From contig NZ_LZLJ01000091.1 in assembly GCF_001668625.1 (NCBI RefSeq), forward strand, positions 54,254 to 118,253: a stretch of DNA of 64,000 nt, in the 5' to 3' direction. The position numbers and the translations under genes are program-made. The notes beneath the pieces are model-generated. The model was not told where the DNA came from. It did no database searches and saw only the letters and a list, made by a program, of their open reading frames with translations. Within the stretch, counting starts at the first letter, position 1. Every line of letters begins with the position of its first letter. This DNA is from Mycobacterium sp. 1274756.6. GTDB taxonomy: Bacteria > Actinomycetota > Actinomycetes > Mycobacteriales > Mycobacteriaceae. Positions 42,923 through 52,311 of the stretch are shown piece after piece.

Positions 42923-44919
42923 GCGCCAAGGTTCACCGGGCCGCCGAGCACGAGCCGGTCGCCCGGGTACTGCCGATGCTCTCGGTGCCGCACCTGGACC
43001 GGGAGTTCGACTACCTGGTCACCGCCGAGCAGTCCGACGACGCCCAGCCCGGGGTGCGGGTGCGGATCCGCTTCCACGGCCGGCTGGTCGACGGGTTCCT
43101 GCTCGAACGCCGCACCGACACCGACCACACCGGCCGGCTGGCCCGCCTCGAACGGGTGGTCTCACCCGAGCCGGTGCTCACCGCCGAGGTCCGCCGGCTG
43201 GTCGAGGCGGTCGCCGCCCGCTACGCCGGCACCCGCCCCGACGTGCTGCGCCTGGCCGTGCCGCCCCGGCACGCCCGGGTCGAGAAAACCCCGGCGGACG
43301 AGCCGCCCCTGCCGCTGATCGACCCGGTCGACCCGGCCGGCTGGGCCCGCTACGAACGGGGCGCGGGTTTCCTCACCGCGCTGGGGGAGGCCCGCGCCGC
43401 CCGCGCGGTCTGGCAGGCCCTGCCCGGCGAGGACTGGCCGGCCCGGTTCGCCGAGGCGGCCGCCCAGACCGTGCGCGCCGGCCGGTCGGTGCTCGCCGTG
43501 GTCCCCGACCAGCGCGACATCGACGCGCTGTGGGCGGCCGCCGGCGCCCACTTCGACGAGTCGGCGATGGTGGCGCTGTCGGCGGGGCTGGGCCCGGCCG
43601 CCCGCTATCGGCGCTGGCTGGCGGTGCTGCGCGGCGGCGCGCGACTGGTGATCGGCACCCGCAGCGCGGTGTTCGCCCCGGTGCGCGACCTGGGCCTGGT
43701 GCTGGTCTGGGACGACGGCGACGACTCCCTCGCCGAACCGCGCGCCCCCTACCCGCACGCCCGGGAGGTGGCGATGCTGCGCGCCCACCAGGTGCGCTGC
43801 GCCGCCGTGCTCGGCGGCTACGCCCGCACCGCCGAAGCGCAGGCCCTGGTGACCGGCGGCTGGGCCCACGACCTGGTCGCCACCCGCGCGGTGCTGCGCG
43901 ACCACACCCCGCGGGTGGTGGCCTCCGACGACGGCGGCCACGCCGATGACCGCGACCCGGCCGCCCGCACCGCACGGCTGCCGCTGGTGGCGCTGCACGC
44001 CGCCCGCGCGGCGCTGCAGGCCGGGGCGCCGGTGCTGGTCCAGGTGCCCCGGCGCGGCTACCTGCCCGCGCTGGCCTGCGCCCGCTGCCGCACCGTCGCC
44101 CGCTGCCGGCACTGCACCGGCCCGCTGGCCCTGCCCGACCGCGGCGCCGGCGCGGTCTGCCGCTGGTGCGGCCGCGCCGACACCGCGCTGCGCTGCGCCC
44201 GCTGCGGCTCCGAGGCGGTGCGCGCGGTCGTCGTCGGGGCGCGCCGCACCGCCGAGGAGTTGGGCCGCGCCTTCCCGGAGACCACCGTGATCACCTCCGC
44301 GGGCGACACCGTCGTCGCGACCGTGCCGGCCGGGCCCGCCCTGGTCATCGCCACCCCGGGCGCCGAACCGCACGCCCCGGACGGCTACGGCGCCGCCCTG
44401 CTGCTGGACTCCTGGGCGCTGCTGGGCCGCCAGGACCTGCGCGCCGCCGAGGACGCGCTGCGCCGCTGGCTGGGGGCGGCCGCCCTGGTGCGCCCGCACG
44501 CCCGCGACGGGGTCGTGGTGGTGGTCGCCGAATCGTCGATACCGACCGTGCAGGCCCTGATCCGCTGGGACCCGGTGGGCCACGCCGAAGCCGAACTGGT
44601 GGCCCGCGCCGAGGTGGGCCTGCCGCCCAGCGCCCACATGGCCGCGGTGGACGGCAGCGCCGACGCGGTGGCCGCGCTGCTGGCCGCAACCGAGCTGCCC
44701 GCCGAGGCCGAACTGCTCGGACCGGTGGACCTGCCGCCCGGCGCCCGCCGCCCGGCGGGCACCCCCGCCGACGCCGCCGTCATCCGGATGCTGGTCCGGG
44801 TGCCCCGCGACCACGGCCTGGCCGTCGCCGCCGCGCTGCGCCGCGGCGTCGCGGTGGCCTCCGCCCACCAGGGCGGCGAACCCACCCGGGTGCAGATCGA
44901 TCCGCTGCACATCGGCTAG
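42919..44919 (+). CDS. priA: Primosomal protein N'-like, helicase-degenerate PriA
   Basis: A 666-residue actinobacterial PriA. The N-terminal DNA-binding domain and the zinc-binding module ([13 protein letters not shown] then CRWCG and CARCG, about 390-430) are clear. The helicase motifs are not: no GxGKT Walker A is visible, and the Walker B position reads VWDDGDD instead of a DEAH box. Actinobacterial PriA proteins are known to lack these residues, so the protein probably acts in primosome assembly without unwinding DNA. GTG 42919 overlaps the YhhN stop (GTGA). Confidence 0.92.
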   Translation: MSAKVHRAAEHEPVARVLPMLSVPHLDREFDYLVTAEQSDDAQPGVRVRIRFHGRLVDGFLLERRTDTDHTGRLARLERVVSPEPVLTAEVRRLVEAVAARYAGTRPDVLRLAVPPRHARVEKTPADEPPLPLIDPVDPAGWARYERGAGFLTALGEARAARAVWQALPGEDWPARFAEAAAQTVRAGRSVLAVVPDQRDIDALWAAAGAHFDESAMVALSAGLGPAARYRRWLAVLRGGARLVIGTRSAVFAPVRDLGLVLVWDDGDDSLAEPRAPYPHAREVAMLRAHQVRCAAVLGGYARTAEAQALVTGGWAHDLVATRAVLRDHTPRVVASDDGGHADDRDPAARTARLPLVALHAARAALQAGAPVLVQVPRRGYLPALACARCRTVARCRHCTGPLALPDRGAGAVCRWCGRADTALRCARCGSEAVRAVVVGARRTAEELGRAFPETTVITSAGDTVVATVPAGPALVIATPGAEPHAPDGYGAALLLDSWALLGRQDLRAAEDALRRWLGAAALVRPHARDGVVVVVAESSIPTVQALIRWDPVGHAEAELVARAEVGLPPSAHMAAVDGSADAVAALLAATELPAEAELLGPVDLPPGARRPAGTPADAAVIRMLVRVPRDHGLAVAAALRRGVAVASAHQGGEPTRVQIDPLHIG

Positions 44920-44934
44920 CCGGGGCGCCCCGCC

Positions 44935-44946
44935 TACACTGGCGCG
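44935..44946 (+). promoter_or_regulatory. -10 box for a leaderless transcript of fmt
   Basis: TACACT at 44935-44940 lies 6 nt before GTG 44947. Confidence 0.55.
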
Positions 44947-45879
44947 GTGCGTCTCGTCTTCGCCGGCACCCCCGAACCGGCCCTGCCGTCGCTGCGGCGG
45001 CTGCTGGACTCCCCGCGCCACGAGGTGGTCGCGGTGCTCACCCGCCCCGACGCGGCGGCGGGCCGGCGCGGCCGGACCGCCCCCTCGCCGGTGGCCCGGC
45101 TGGCCGCCGAGCACAACATCCCGGTGCTACGCCCGGAGCGACCCAACAGCGCCGAGTTCGTCGCCGAATTGACCGCGCTGCAACCGGATTGCTGCCCGGT
45201 GGTCGCCTACGGCGCGCTGTTGGGCGGGCCGCTGCTGGCCGTTCCCGCCCACGGCTGGATCAACCTGCACTTCTCGCTGCTGCCGGCGTGGCGGGGCGCC
45301 GCCCCGGTGCAGGCCGCGCTGGCCGCCGGCGACCCGATCACCGGGGCCAGCACGTTCCGCATCGAACCGGCGCTGGACTCCGGGCCGGTCTACGGGGTGG
45401 TGACCGAGACGATCCGGCCCACCGACACCGCCGCGGACCTACTGGAGCGGCTCGCCGAATCCGGGGCGCAGCTGCTGGAGGCCACCCTCGACGGCGTCGC
45501 CGACGGCACCCTGACCGCCGTCCCGCAGCCCGCCGACGGCGTGTCCTACGCCCCCAAGATCACCGTCGAGAGCGCCCGGGTGCGCTGGACCGATCCGGCC
45601 CGCGCCGTCGACCGGCACATCCGGGCGGTCACCCCCAGCCCGGGCGCCTGGACCATGCTCGGCGAACAGCGGATCAAGCTCGGCCCGGTGCACGTCGACC
45701 CCGACCCGCCGGCCGCGCTGGCACCCGGCCGGCTGCACATCGGGCGGCGCGACGTGTGGATCGGCACCGGCTCCGACCCGGTGCGCCTCGGCGAGATCCA
45801 GCCGCCCGGAAAGAAATTCATGAACGCCGCCGACTGGGCGCGCGGCGCCCGCCCCGACCCGCAGGTGGGCGCCTCATGA
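44947..45879 (+). CDS. fmt: Methionyl-tRNA formyltransferase
   Basis: A 310-residue enzyme that formylates initiator Met-tRNA with 10-formyl-THF. N-terminal [13 protein letters not shown] and the catalytic block [17 protein letters not shown] (Asn, His and the folate loop) are present; the catalytic Asp is in the following [13 protein letters not shown] region. The C-terminal tRNA-binding OB domain starts near 205. The last 15 residues are a short acidic/Pro tail. It overlaps rsmB by ATGA. Confidence 0.97.
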   Translation: MRLVFAGTPEPALPSLRRLLDSPRHEVVAVLTRPDAAAGRRGRTAPSPVARLAAEHNIPVLRPERPNSAEFVAELTALQPDCCPVVAYGALLGGPLLAVPAHGWINLHFSLLPAWRGAAPVQAALAAGDPITGASTFRIEPALDSGPVYGVVTETIRPTDTAADLLERLAESGAQLLEATLDGVADGTLTAVPQPADGVSYAPKITVESARVRWTDPARAVDRHIRAVTPSPGAWTMLGEQRIKLGPVHVDPDPPAALAPGRLHIGRRDVWIGTGSDPVRLGEIQPPGKKFMNAADWARGARPDPQVGAS

Positions 45880-47246
45880 CCCGGCCGCGCCGGCCCCGGC
45901 CGCGCCGCACCCCGCTGGACCCGGCCCGACGCGCCGCCTTCGACGTGCTGCGCGCGGTCAGCGCCCAGGACGCCTACGCCAACCTGGCGCTGCCCGCGCT
46001 GCTGCGCCAGCGCAACATCACCGGCCGCGACGCCGCGTTCGCCACCGAACTGACCTACGGCACCTGCCGCACCCGCGGCCTGCTGGACGCGATCATCGGC
46101 GCGGCCGCCGGCCGGGCGCCGGAGGCCATCGACCCGGTGCTGCTGGACCTGCTGCGCCTCGGCGCCTACCAACTGCTGCGCACCCGGGTGGAGAACCACG
46201 CCGCGGTCTCCACCACCGTCGAGCAGGCCGGCATCGAATTCGATTCGGCCCGAGCCGGATTCGTCAACGCCGTGCTGCGCCGCATCGACGGCCGCGACGA
46301 GGCGTCCTGGGTGGCCGAGCTGGCGCCGGACCCGGCCCGCGACCCGGTCGGGCACACCGCCTTCGTCCGCGCCCACCCGCGCTGGATCGCCCAGGCGTTC
46401 ACCGACGCGCTCGGCGCCGACGCCGGCGAACTCGACGCGGCGCTGGCCGCCGACGACGAACGCCCGCGGGTGCACCTGGCCGCCCGCCCCGGCGTACTCA
46501 CCGCCGAGCAGTTGGCCGCCGAGGTCGGCGGCACCGTCGGCCGGTACTCACCGCACGCGGTGTACCTGCCCGCCGGGGACCCCGGACAGCTGGCCCCGGT
46601 GCGCGACGGCCGCGCCCTGGTGCAGGACGAGGGCAGTCAACTGGTGGCCCGCGCCCTGGCCGCCGCCCCGGTCGCCGACGACACCGGCCGCTGGCTGGAC
46701 CTGTGCGCCGGGCCCGGCGGCAAGACCGCCCTGCTGGCCGCGCTCGGCGCCGCCGACGGCGCCCAGGTCACCGCCGTGGAGCCGGTGCCGCGGCGCGCGG
46801 CCATGGTCGAGGAGAACACCGCCGGGCTGCCGGTGCGGGTGCACATCGTCGACGGGCGGGAGTCCGGTCTGGAGCCCGGCTTCGACCGGGTGCTCGTCGA
46901 TGCGCCCTGCACCGGACTGGGGGCGCTGCGGCGCCGCCCGGAGGCCCGCTGGCGGCGCAGCCCCGCCGACATCCCGACGCTGACCGGGCTGCAACGCGAG
47001 CTGCTGGCCGCTGCGATCGGGCTCACCCGCCCCGGCGGGGTGGTGCTGTACGCGACCTGCTCGCCGCACCTGGCCGAAACCACCGGCGTGGTCGCCGACG
47101 CGCTGCGCCGCCACCCGGTGCGCGCGCTGGACACTCCGGCGCTGTTCGGCCCGGTCGACCGGCTCGGGCCCGGACCGTACGTGCAGCTGTGGCCGCACCG
47201 GCACGGCACCGACGCCATGTTCGCCGCCGCACTGCAAGTAGTCTGA
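45876..47246 (+). CDS. rsmB: 16S rRNA m5C967 methyltransferase
   Basis: A 456-residue RNA (cytosine-5) methyltransferase (Fmu/Sun). The N-terminal NusB-like RNA-binding domain (about 15-140) is followed by a SAM fold: motif [18 protein letters not shown], motif [20 protein letters not shown] with the base-flipping Cys, and motif [13 protein letters not shown] with the catalytic Cys. The usual motif VI reads YSTCS; here YATCS. It ends 5 nt before the rpe start. Confidence 0.95.
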   Translation: MTRPRRPRPRRTPLDPARRAAFDVLRAVSAQDAYANLALPALLRQRNITGRDAAFATELTYGTCRTRGLLDAIIGAAAGRAPEAIDPVLLDLLRLGAYQLLRTRVENHAAVSTTVEQAGIEFDSARAGFVNAVLRRIDGRDEASWVAELAPDPARDPVGHTAFVRAHPRWIAQAFTDALGADAGELDAALAADDERPRVHLAARPGVLTAEQLAAEVGGTVGRYSPHAVYLPAGDPGQLAPVRDGRALVQDEGSQLVARALAAAPVADDTGRWLDLCAGPGGKTALLAALGAADGAQVTAVEPVPRRAAMVEENTAGLPVRVHIVDGRESGLEPGFDRVLVDAPCTGLGALRRRPEARWRRSPADIPTLTGLQRELLAAAIGLTRPGGVVLYATCSPHLAETTGVVADALRRHPVRALDTPALFGPVDRLGPGPYVQLWPHRHGTDAMFAAALQVV

Positions 47247-47251
47247 ACCCC
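47239..47251 (+). promoter_or_regulatory. -10 box for a leaderless transcript of rpe
   Basis: TAGTCT at 47239-47244 lies 7 nt before ATG 47252 and overlaps the end of rsmB. Confidence 0.5.
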
Positions 47252-47941
47252 ATGTCCGACACCGCGGGCCGACCGCTGATCGCCCCCTCGATCCTGTCCG
47301 CCGACTTCGCCCGACTGGCCGACGAGGTGGCCGCCGTGGCCGGCTCGGACTGGCTGCACGTCGACGTGATGGACAACCATTTCGTGCCGAACCTGACCAT
47401 CGGGTTGCCGGTGGTGGAAAGCCTGCTGGCGGTCACCGACATCCCGATGGACTGCCACCTGATGATCGAGGACCCGGGCCGCTGGGCGCCGCCCTACGCC
47501 GAGGCCGGCGCCCACAACGTCACCTTCCACGCCGAGGCCACCGACGACCCGGTCGCGGTCGCCCGCGACATCCGGGCCGCCGGCGCCAAGGCCGGCCTGG
47601 GCATCAAACCGGCCACCGCGCTCGAGCCCTACCTGGAGATCCTGCGCGACTTCGACACGCTGCTGGTCATGTCGGTGGAGCCCGGCTTCGGCGGGCAGGC
47701 CTTCATCCCCGAGGTGCTCGACAAGGTGCGCACCATGCGCAAACTCGTCGACTCCGGCGAGCTGACCATCCTCATCGAGATCGACGGCGGCATCAACGCC
47801 GACACCATCGAGGCCGCCGCCGAGGCCGGGGTGGACTGCTTCGTCGCCGGCTCCGCGGTCTACGGCACCGAGGACCCGGCGGCCACCGTCGAGGCGCTGC
47901 GGCGACAGGCCGCGGCCGTCTCGCCGCACCGGCATCGATGA
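47252..47941 (+). CDS. rpe: Ribulose-phosphate 3-epimerase
   Basis: A 229-residue TIM-barrel metalloenzyme interconverting ribulose-5-P and xylulose-5-[17 protein letters not shown] is the N-terminal signature; [16 protein letters not shown] has the metal His and catalytic Asp; [28 protein letters not shown] and IDGGINADT (second catalytic Asp) complete the site. It makes ribulose-5-P, a precursor for the RibBA enzyme coded 8 kb away. Overlaps ribD by ATGA. Confidence 0.98.
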   Translation: MSDTAGRPLIAPSILSADFARLADEVAAVAGSDWLHVDVMDNHFVPNLTIGLPVVESLLAVTDIPMDCHLMIEDPGRWAPPYAEAGAHNVTFHAEATDDPVAVARDIRAAGAKAGLGIKPATALEPYLEILRDFDTLLVMSVEPGFGGQAFIPEVLDKVRTMRKLVDSGELTILIEIDGGINADTIEAAAEAGVDCFVAGSAVYGTEDPAATVEALRRQAAAVSPHRHR

Positions 47942-48972
47942 GCGCCGCCGAGCCGCTCACCGTCGAGGCGGCGATGCGCCGGGCCATCGCGGAGGCGCTG
48001 CGGGTCAAGGGCGCCACCTACCCGAACCCGCCGGTCGGGGCGGTCGTGCTGGACCGCGACGGCCGGCTGGCCGGGGCGGGCGGCACCGAACCGGTCGGCG
48101 GCGCGCACGCCGAGGTGGTGGCGCTGCGCCGGGCCGGGGCCCGCGCCGCCGGCGGCACCGCGGTGGTCACCCTCGAGCCCTGCAACCACCACGGCCGCAC
48201 CCCGCCGTGCGCCGACACCCTGCTGGACGCCGGGATCGCCGCGGTGGTCTACGCGGTCACCGACCCCAACCCGGTCGCCGCGGAGGGGGCCGAGCGCCTC
48301 GCCGCCGCCGGCGTCACCGTGACCGGCGGGGTGCTGGCCGAGGAGGTCGCCGCCGGGCCGCTGCGGGAATGGCTGCACCGGCAGCGCACCGGCCGCCCGC
48401 ACGTGACGTGGAAGTTCGCCGCCAGCATCGACGGGCGCAGCGCCGCCGCCGACGGCACCAGCCAGTGGATCACCAGCGCCGAAGCCCGCGCCGACGTGCA
48501 CCGCCGCCGGGCGGTGGTGGAGGCGATCGTGGTGGGCACCGGCACCGTCTTCGCCGACGACCCGGCGCTGACCGCCCGGCACCCCGACGGCACCCTGGCC
48601 GAGCGTCAGCCGCTGCGGGTGGTGGTCGGTGAGCGGGAGGTGTCCAGCGACGCCCGGGTGCTCAACGACGACTCGCGCACCATGCTGATCCGCACCCGCG
48701 ACCCGGCCGAGGTGCTGCAGGCGCTGGCCGACCGCACCGACGTGCTGCTGGAGGGCGGGCCCACCCTGGCGGGGGCGTTCCTGCGCGCCGGGCTGGTCGA
48801 CCGCATCCTGGCCTACGTGGCGCCGATGCTGCTCGGCGGGCCGGTCGTCGCCGTCGACGACGTCGGGGTACCCACCATCGGCCGGGCGCTGCGCTGGCGC
48901 TACGACGCGGTGCAGACGATCGGGCCGGATCTGCTGGTCAGCCTGGTGCCGTCAGACGACGTCGGGGGATGA
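47938..48972 (+). CDS. ribD: Riboflavin biosynthesis deaminase/reductase
   Basis: A 344-residue bifunctional enzyme (RibG in mycobacterial usage). The N-terminal deaminase has the zinc site GAHAEVVAL and [16 protein letters not shown]. The C-terminal NADPH-dependent reductase begins around 155 with [31 protein letters not shown] and [15 protein letters not shown]. It carries out two successive steps of riboflavin synthesis. The last seven codons overlap the stop end of the opposite-strand membrane-protein gene. Confidence 0.96.
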   Translation: MSAAEPLTVEAAMRRAIAEALRVKGATYPNPPVGAVVLDRDGRLAGAGGTEPVGGAHAEVVALRRAGARAAGGTAVVTLEPCNHHGRTPPCADTLLDAGIAAVVYAVTDPNPVAAEGAERLAAAGVTVTGGVLAEEVAAGPLREWLHRQRTGRPHVTWKFAASIDGRSAAADGTSQWITSAEARADVHRRRAVVEAIVVGTGTVFADDPALTARHPDGTLAERQPLRVVVGEREVSSDARVLNDDSRTMLIRTRDPAEVLQALADRTDVLLEGGPTLAGAFLRAGLVDRILAYVAPMLLGGPVVAVDDVGVPTIGRALRWRYDAVQTIGPDLLVSLVPSDDVGG

Positions 48973-49272
48973 GGCCGGTTGGTCGGCGCGGCGGCGGGAG
49001 ACTTCCACGAAGCCGTATCCGCCGACTCCGAGCATCACCAACCCCACCCCGCCGCTGATCAGACTGTGCTTGATGTTGTCGCTTTTCTGCTCGTCGTAAC
49101 CGAGCCGCTTGCCCTGGCCGTAGTGGACACATTCTTGGCTGGTGTCACCTGCGGTCATGCTTTGACCGCCGCAGCGGACGTCGCCGCTGGTCACCAGACC
49201 GTAGAGGCCCCACAGCAAAAGCCCGGCACCGACGATGGCCGCCAACCAGGCCCGTGCCAATGTCTTCTTCAT
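48952..49272 (-). CDS. Small two-TM membrane protein
   Basis: A 106-residue protein of a small actinobacterial family of unknown function. It has two hydrophobic segments (about 9-28 and 72-90). They flank an extracytoplasmic loop with two cysteines, VRCGGQSMTAGDTSQECVHYG, followed by GYDEQKSDNIKHS. The Cys pair with a G-D between and the YDEQ motif recur in related mycobacterial proteins I recall. ATG 49272 (MKKTLARAW) is preferred to upstream starts because GAGGTGGA lies 7 nt before it. Its last 21 bases overlap ribD on the other strand. Confidence 0.75.
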   Translation of the reverse strand: MKKTLARAWLAAIVGAGLLLWGLYGLVTSGDVRCGGQSMTAGDTSQECVHYGQGKRLGYDEQKSDNIKHSLISGGVGLVMLGVGGYGFVEVSRRRADQPASSPDVV

Positions 49273-49403
49273 CGTGTTCCACCTCATTGTCATTGCCGGC
49301 CGACCGAGCCGGCCACGCTGCTGTGTGTTATCGCAATGAAGCGTAAAACGCTGCGGCGTACCCCTTCCGCAGAGATTTTTCGCGTGCCGCGGGTGGTGCC
49401 GTC

Positions 49404-49451
49404 GATGAACCGGTCCCGCGGACGGGTGAATCACCGGTGGAGTATCGACAC
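49404..49451. repeat. 48-bp direct repeat, left copy
   Basis: Identical to 51170-51217 at 47 of 48 positions (G here, C there, at the ninth base). It contains the last coding bases, stop and hairpin of the YVTN gene. In this copy the hairpin stem has one mismatch. Confidence 0.92.
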
Positions 49452-49501
49452 GGTGTCAGGGCGGTCGACGACGACTGTGGCGGGGTTGCGCCGACGGCGA
49501 T
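49404..49501 (-). pseudogene. Scrap of a second YVTN propeller gene
   Basis: Two pieces of YVTN-gene sequence are joined. 49404-49451 matches the 3' end at 51170-51217, and about 49449-49501 matches an internal part at about 51753-51803. Differences include a T-to-C change and a one-base deletion in the second piece, so the frame is broken. It is the remnant of a duplicate propeller gene from which most blades have been lost. Non-YVTN sequence begins at 49502. Confidence 0.8.
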
Positions 49502-49532
49502 TTCACGACGTGACAAGTCTGCGTTCGACTTT

Positions 49533-51047
49533 TTACAGTGCGTTTCGGACAAGATGCGGTGATCCGCCGGACTCCAATGTTCCGCACCGCACGTCGAAGC
49601 GGTCCCGCACGGTGTCCAGCACGCGGCGCTGCCGCTCGCGCTCGCGACGGTGCGTGAGCATGAAGCGGACCATGCCCGGCAACCGGCGCGCCAGGGGATA
49701 CCAGGTATCGAAGTCGAGTCCGTTTTCCCGGAACACCCGGCTCGGGACCGCATCATAGATGAGGCTGAGGTTGTGCTGGGCGAGCGCAAAAACCGTGTAA
49801 GGGAACGCTATCGGCGATTTTCGTCGCAAATCCTGCCAATCCAGTTCGTACAGCGGGACTTCGCTGATCTTGCCCGAGAAGAGAAGGTGGGTCAGGAAAT
49901 AACCCATGAACGCGGGTAAGTGCAGTACCGCGGACCGCAAGTTGATCGAAATTACTGCTCCGCTCGCGGCAACGTAGGGCTCGTACGGGTACCCGTCCAG
50001 CCCGACGTATCCGGTGCAGTTGATGACCCAGCTTCCGGGCGGGATCGTCGTCGTCGCTCCGCTGCGGAACATCAGCGTGGTCGAACCGTTGCGGTCGACG
50101 GCGTCGGTGAAGTAGTCCATCACGACGCCGTTGAGGCCCGCGGCGATCGTCTTGTTCTCCGCCTGCGAGAGCACACCGAACAGATAATTATCGGCGTCGG
50201 GGGTGACGAAGTTGCCGTAGGTGGGGCGAAACCAGCGCTGGACTTCCGCTTCGTTGGTGCCGTCGAAACGTCGGCCCAATTCCGCGACAATGCCGGCTAC
50301 CGACTCCCCGCCCCACCACCGCCGGGCCCCACTCGGAAACAAGCGGTCGCGCGTCCCGAAGAAGGTTCCTCGGCCGGCCACGAGGTTCACTTCGCGACCC
50401 GGGCATTCGGTGATCAGCGTGTACGCGGTGTCCATCGCCGTCTTACCGCCGCCGATGATCCACACCGGGGTGTCGCTCTCCCGCATTTCGCCGCCGCGGA
50501 TATCGCAATAGTCCGGCGACACCGACCTCAACCGGGAACTGGAGATCGTCAGTGGCTCATTCGGTGTGGCGCCCAACCCATAAGCCTTGATCAGTCGCTT
50601 GGCCGCTATGACGACAAAACGACCGGTCACCGACCGGCACCTGACCCACACCTGTCCGCCCGTCTCCTCCTCAGACTCGAACTCCCAGCCGAAGTACTCG
50701 TCGACGTGCACGCGCTGCTTGATGACCTCGACGCAATGCCGCAGGTGGTCGAGCACCTCACCCTTGGTCGCGAGATACGAGGGGTCTTTCCCGGAGGTCC
50801 ATTTGATGTTCCCCGCCGTGAACATCGGGTGTGGTTGGTGAAGCCGGACATACGAGTACGTGTCGACCCACATGCCGCCCACCCGGGCACGGCGGTCGAC
50901 CAGGACGATCGTCTGGTCGGCGGAGAGATACCTGCTCGCGCTGAACAGCGCATTGAGCCCGGCGATGCCGGCTCCGACGATGCAGAGATCGCAACTCACC
51001 GCATCGACGTCGCGCGGGGCGGCGGTTTTCGAGCCATCGGTGGACAT
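49533..51047 (-). CDS. FAD/NAD(P)-dependent oxidoreductase (monooxygenase-like)
   Basis: A 504-residue flavoprotein. The FAD Rossmann motif is CIVGAGIAGLNAL (GAGIAG at 25-30) followed by LVDRRARVGGMW; a second dinucleotide motif IIGGGKTAMDTA is at about 196-207, and INCTGY is the ATG-type motif near the C-terminal third. The layout fits flavin-containing or Baeyer-Villiger-type monooxygenases, but I see no FxGxxxHxxxW/Y fingerprint, so the reaction is open. By eye its GC is about 60-65%, below the 70-75% of its neighbours. It lies alone between two 48-bp direct repeats, which suggests acquisition. ATG 51047 has no clear ribosome site or -10 box. Confidence 0.82.
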   Translation of the reverse strand: MSTDGSKTAAPRDVDAVSCDLCIVGAGIAGLNALFSASRYLSADQTIVLVDRRARVGGMWVDTYSYVRLHQPHPMFTAGNIKWTSGKDPSYLATKGEVLDHLRHCVEVIKQRVHVDEYFGWEFESEEETGGQVWVRCRSVTGRFVVIAAKRLIKAYGLGATPNEPLTISSSRLRSVSPDYCDIRGGEMRESDTPVWIIGGGKTAMDTAYTLITECPGREVNLVAGRGTFFGTRDRLFPSGARRWWGGESVAGIVAELGRRFDGTNEAEVQRWFRPTYGNFVTPDADNYLFGVLSQAENKTIAAGLNGVVMDYFTDAVDRNGSTTLMFRSGATTTIPPGSWVINCTGYVGLDGYPYEPYVAASGAVISINLRSAVLHLPAFMGYFLTHLLFSGKISEVPLYELDWQDLRRKSPIAFPYTVFALAQHNLSLIYDAVPSRVFRENGLDFDTWYPLARRLPGMVRFMLTHRRERERQRRVLDTVRDRFDVRCGTLESGGSPHLVRNAL

Positions 51048-51169
51048 GGCACAAAGAAATCACGGCGGACGACGCTCGGCGTCATCCGAACGAATGGGAT
51101 CGACCAACTGCTGGCCGGTGGTGCGGCCATGGTCCCGGCCCGACTGGGTGCGGAAAACCTTAACCGGGT

Positions 51170-51217
51170 GATGAACCCGTCCCGCGGACGGGTGAATCAC
51201 CGGTGGAGTATCGACAC
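51170..51217. repeat. 48-bp direct repeat, right copy
   Basis: Same orientation as 49404-49451 with one difference. It spans the end of the intact YVTN gene (coding to 51197) and its 3' hairpin. The segment between the two copies is 1718 bp and contains the FAD oxidoreductase gene. Confidence 0.92.
51175..51193 (-). terminator. Hairpin directly after the YVTN stop codon
   Basis: An 8-bp perfect stem (ACCCGTCC / GGACGGGT) with a 3-nt loop begins 3 nt after the TGA. There is no U-run, which is common for mycobacterial terminators. It is part of the 48-bp repeat. Confidence 0.55.
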
Positions 51218-52237
51218 CGTGCCGTCGGCGTTGTTGGCGACGTAGACCGTGTCGGTGGCCGGGTCGACCGCGAGGCTCCACGGCCGCTCGCCGACAGCGA
51301 TGGTGTCGGTGACGGTGTTGGTGGTGGTGTCGATGACCGAGACGGTGCCGTCCTCGCCGTTGGCCACATAGACGCTGTCGGTCTCCGGGTCGGCGGCCAC
51401 CGCGCGTGGCTGGCCGCCGACAGCGATGGTGTCGGTGACGGTGTGGGTCGTGGTGTCGATGGCCGAGACGGTGCCGTCCCCGAAGTTGGCGACGTAGACG
51501 GTGTCGGTGCGGGGGTCGAAGTCGACCGGTCCCGGATTCATGCCGACCGGAACGGTCGCGGTGATCGTGCCGGTCGTGGTGTCGATGACCGACACGGACT
51601 CGTCGACGAAGTTGGTGGCGTAGGCGGTGCCGGTGGCGGCGTCGACGGCGACCGCGCCCAGGGTGGCGCCGGCGCTGTGCCACGTGGCGGTGACGGCGTT
51701 GGTGGTGGTGTCGATGACCGAGACGGTGCCGTCGTCGAGGTTGGCGACGTAGACGGTGTCAGGGCGGTCGACGATGACTGTGGCCGGGGTTGCGCCGACG
51801 GCGATGGTGGCCGTGACCGTGTTGGTGGTGGTGTCGATGACCGAGACGGTGCCGTCCTCGCTGTTGGCGACGTAGACGGTCCGCGCGGCGGGGTTGACAT
51901 CCACTGCGAAGGGCCGGTTACCGACGGCGATGGTGGCCGTGACCGTGTGGGTGGTGGTGTCGATGACCGAGACGGTGCCGTCACCGCTGTTGGTGACGTA
52001 GGCGACGTGGCCGCCGGCGTCGGCGGCCACTCCGGACGGTCCGTTGCCGACCGTGATGAGGTCCGGCGCCGCCGGCGGGCGGGCCGTCGCGCCGGTGCTC
52101 GAGGTGTGCCGCTGGTAGGCGATCACCGCGAGCGTGGAAGCGAGCAGCAGCGTCGCCGTGACGATGACGATCAGGATTCGGCGTCGCTGGGGGGCCGGCG
52201 GAGCGGCCTGCGGGTGCACCAGCGGCCCGGGGACCAT
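51197..52237 (-). CDS. Membrane-anchored seven-bladed YVTN beta-propeller
   Basis: A 346-residue protein: a basic, Pro-rich N-terminus, one transmembrane helix (about 21-41), then an extracytoplasmic propeller. Six complete 41- to 43-residue repeats have the form VAN-x2-DGTVSVIDTTT-x-TVTATIAVG-x-P. The seventh blade is split between the start (DLITVGNGPSGVAADAGGHVAY) and the end (VANNADGTVSILHR), the usual closure. Such propellers bind proteins, ligands or cell-wall parts. ATG 52237 follows AAAGGAG by 6 nt. It is 74 bp downstream of the P55 efflux gene in the same direction and may share its transcript. Confidence 0.9.
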   Translation of the reverse strand: MVPGPLVHPQAAPPAPQRRRILIVIVTATLLLASTLAVIAYQRHTSSTGATARPPAAPDLITVGNGPSGVAADAGGHVAYVTNSGDGTVSVIDTTTHTVTATIAVGNRPFAVDVNPAARTVYVANSEDGTVSVIDTTTNTVTATIAVGATPATVIVDRPDTVYVANLDDGTVSVIDTTTNAVTATWHSAGATLGAVAVDAATGTAYATNFVDESVSVIDTTTGTITATVPVGMNPGPVDFDPRTDTVYVANFGDGTVSAIDTTTHTVTDTIAVGGQPRAVAADPETDSVYVANGEDGTVSVIDTTTNTVTDTIAVGERPWSLAVDPATDTVYVANNADGTVSILHR

Positions 52238-52311
52238 CCCGCTCCTTTCGCTGCGGACTGCGGCGGCGCGCCTGACGGCACCCGCCCCGAATCCGACGGG
52301 GTGTGGAAATC

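Noticed and set aside
49328..49789. A 153-codon minus-strand open frame across the left 48-bp repeat
   Set aside because: It mixes antisense or off-frame oxidoreductase sequence with off-frame YVTN scrap; the real gene at 49533-51047 is in another frame.
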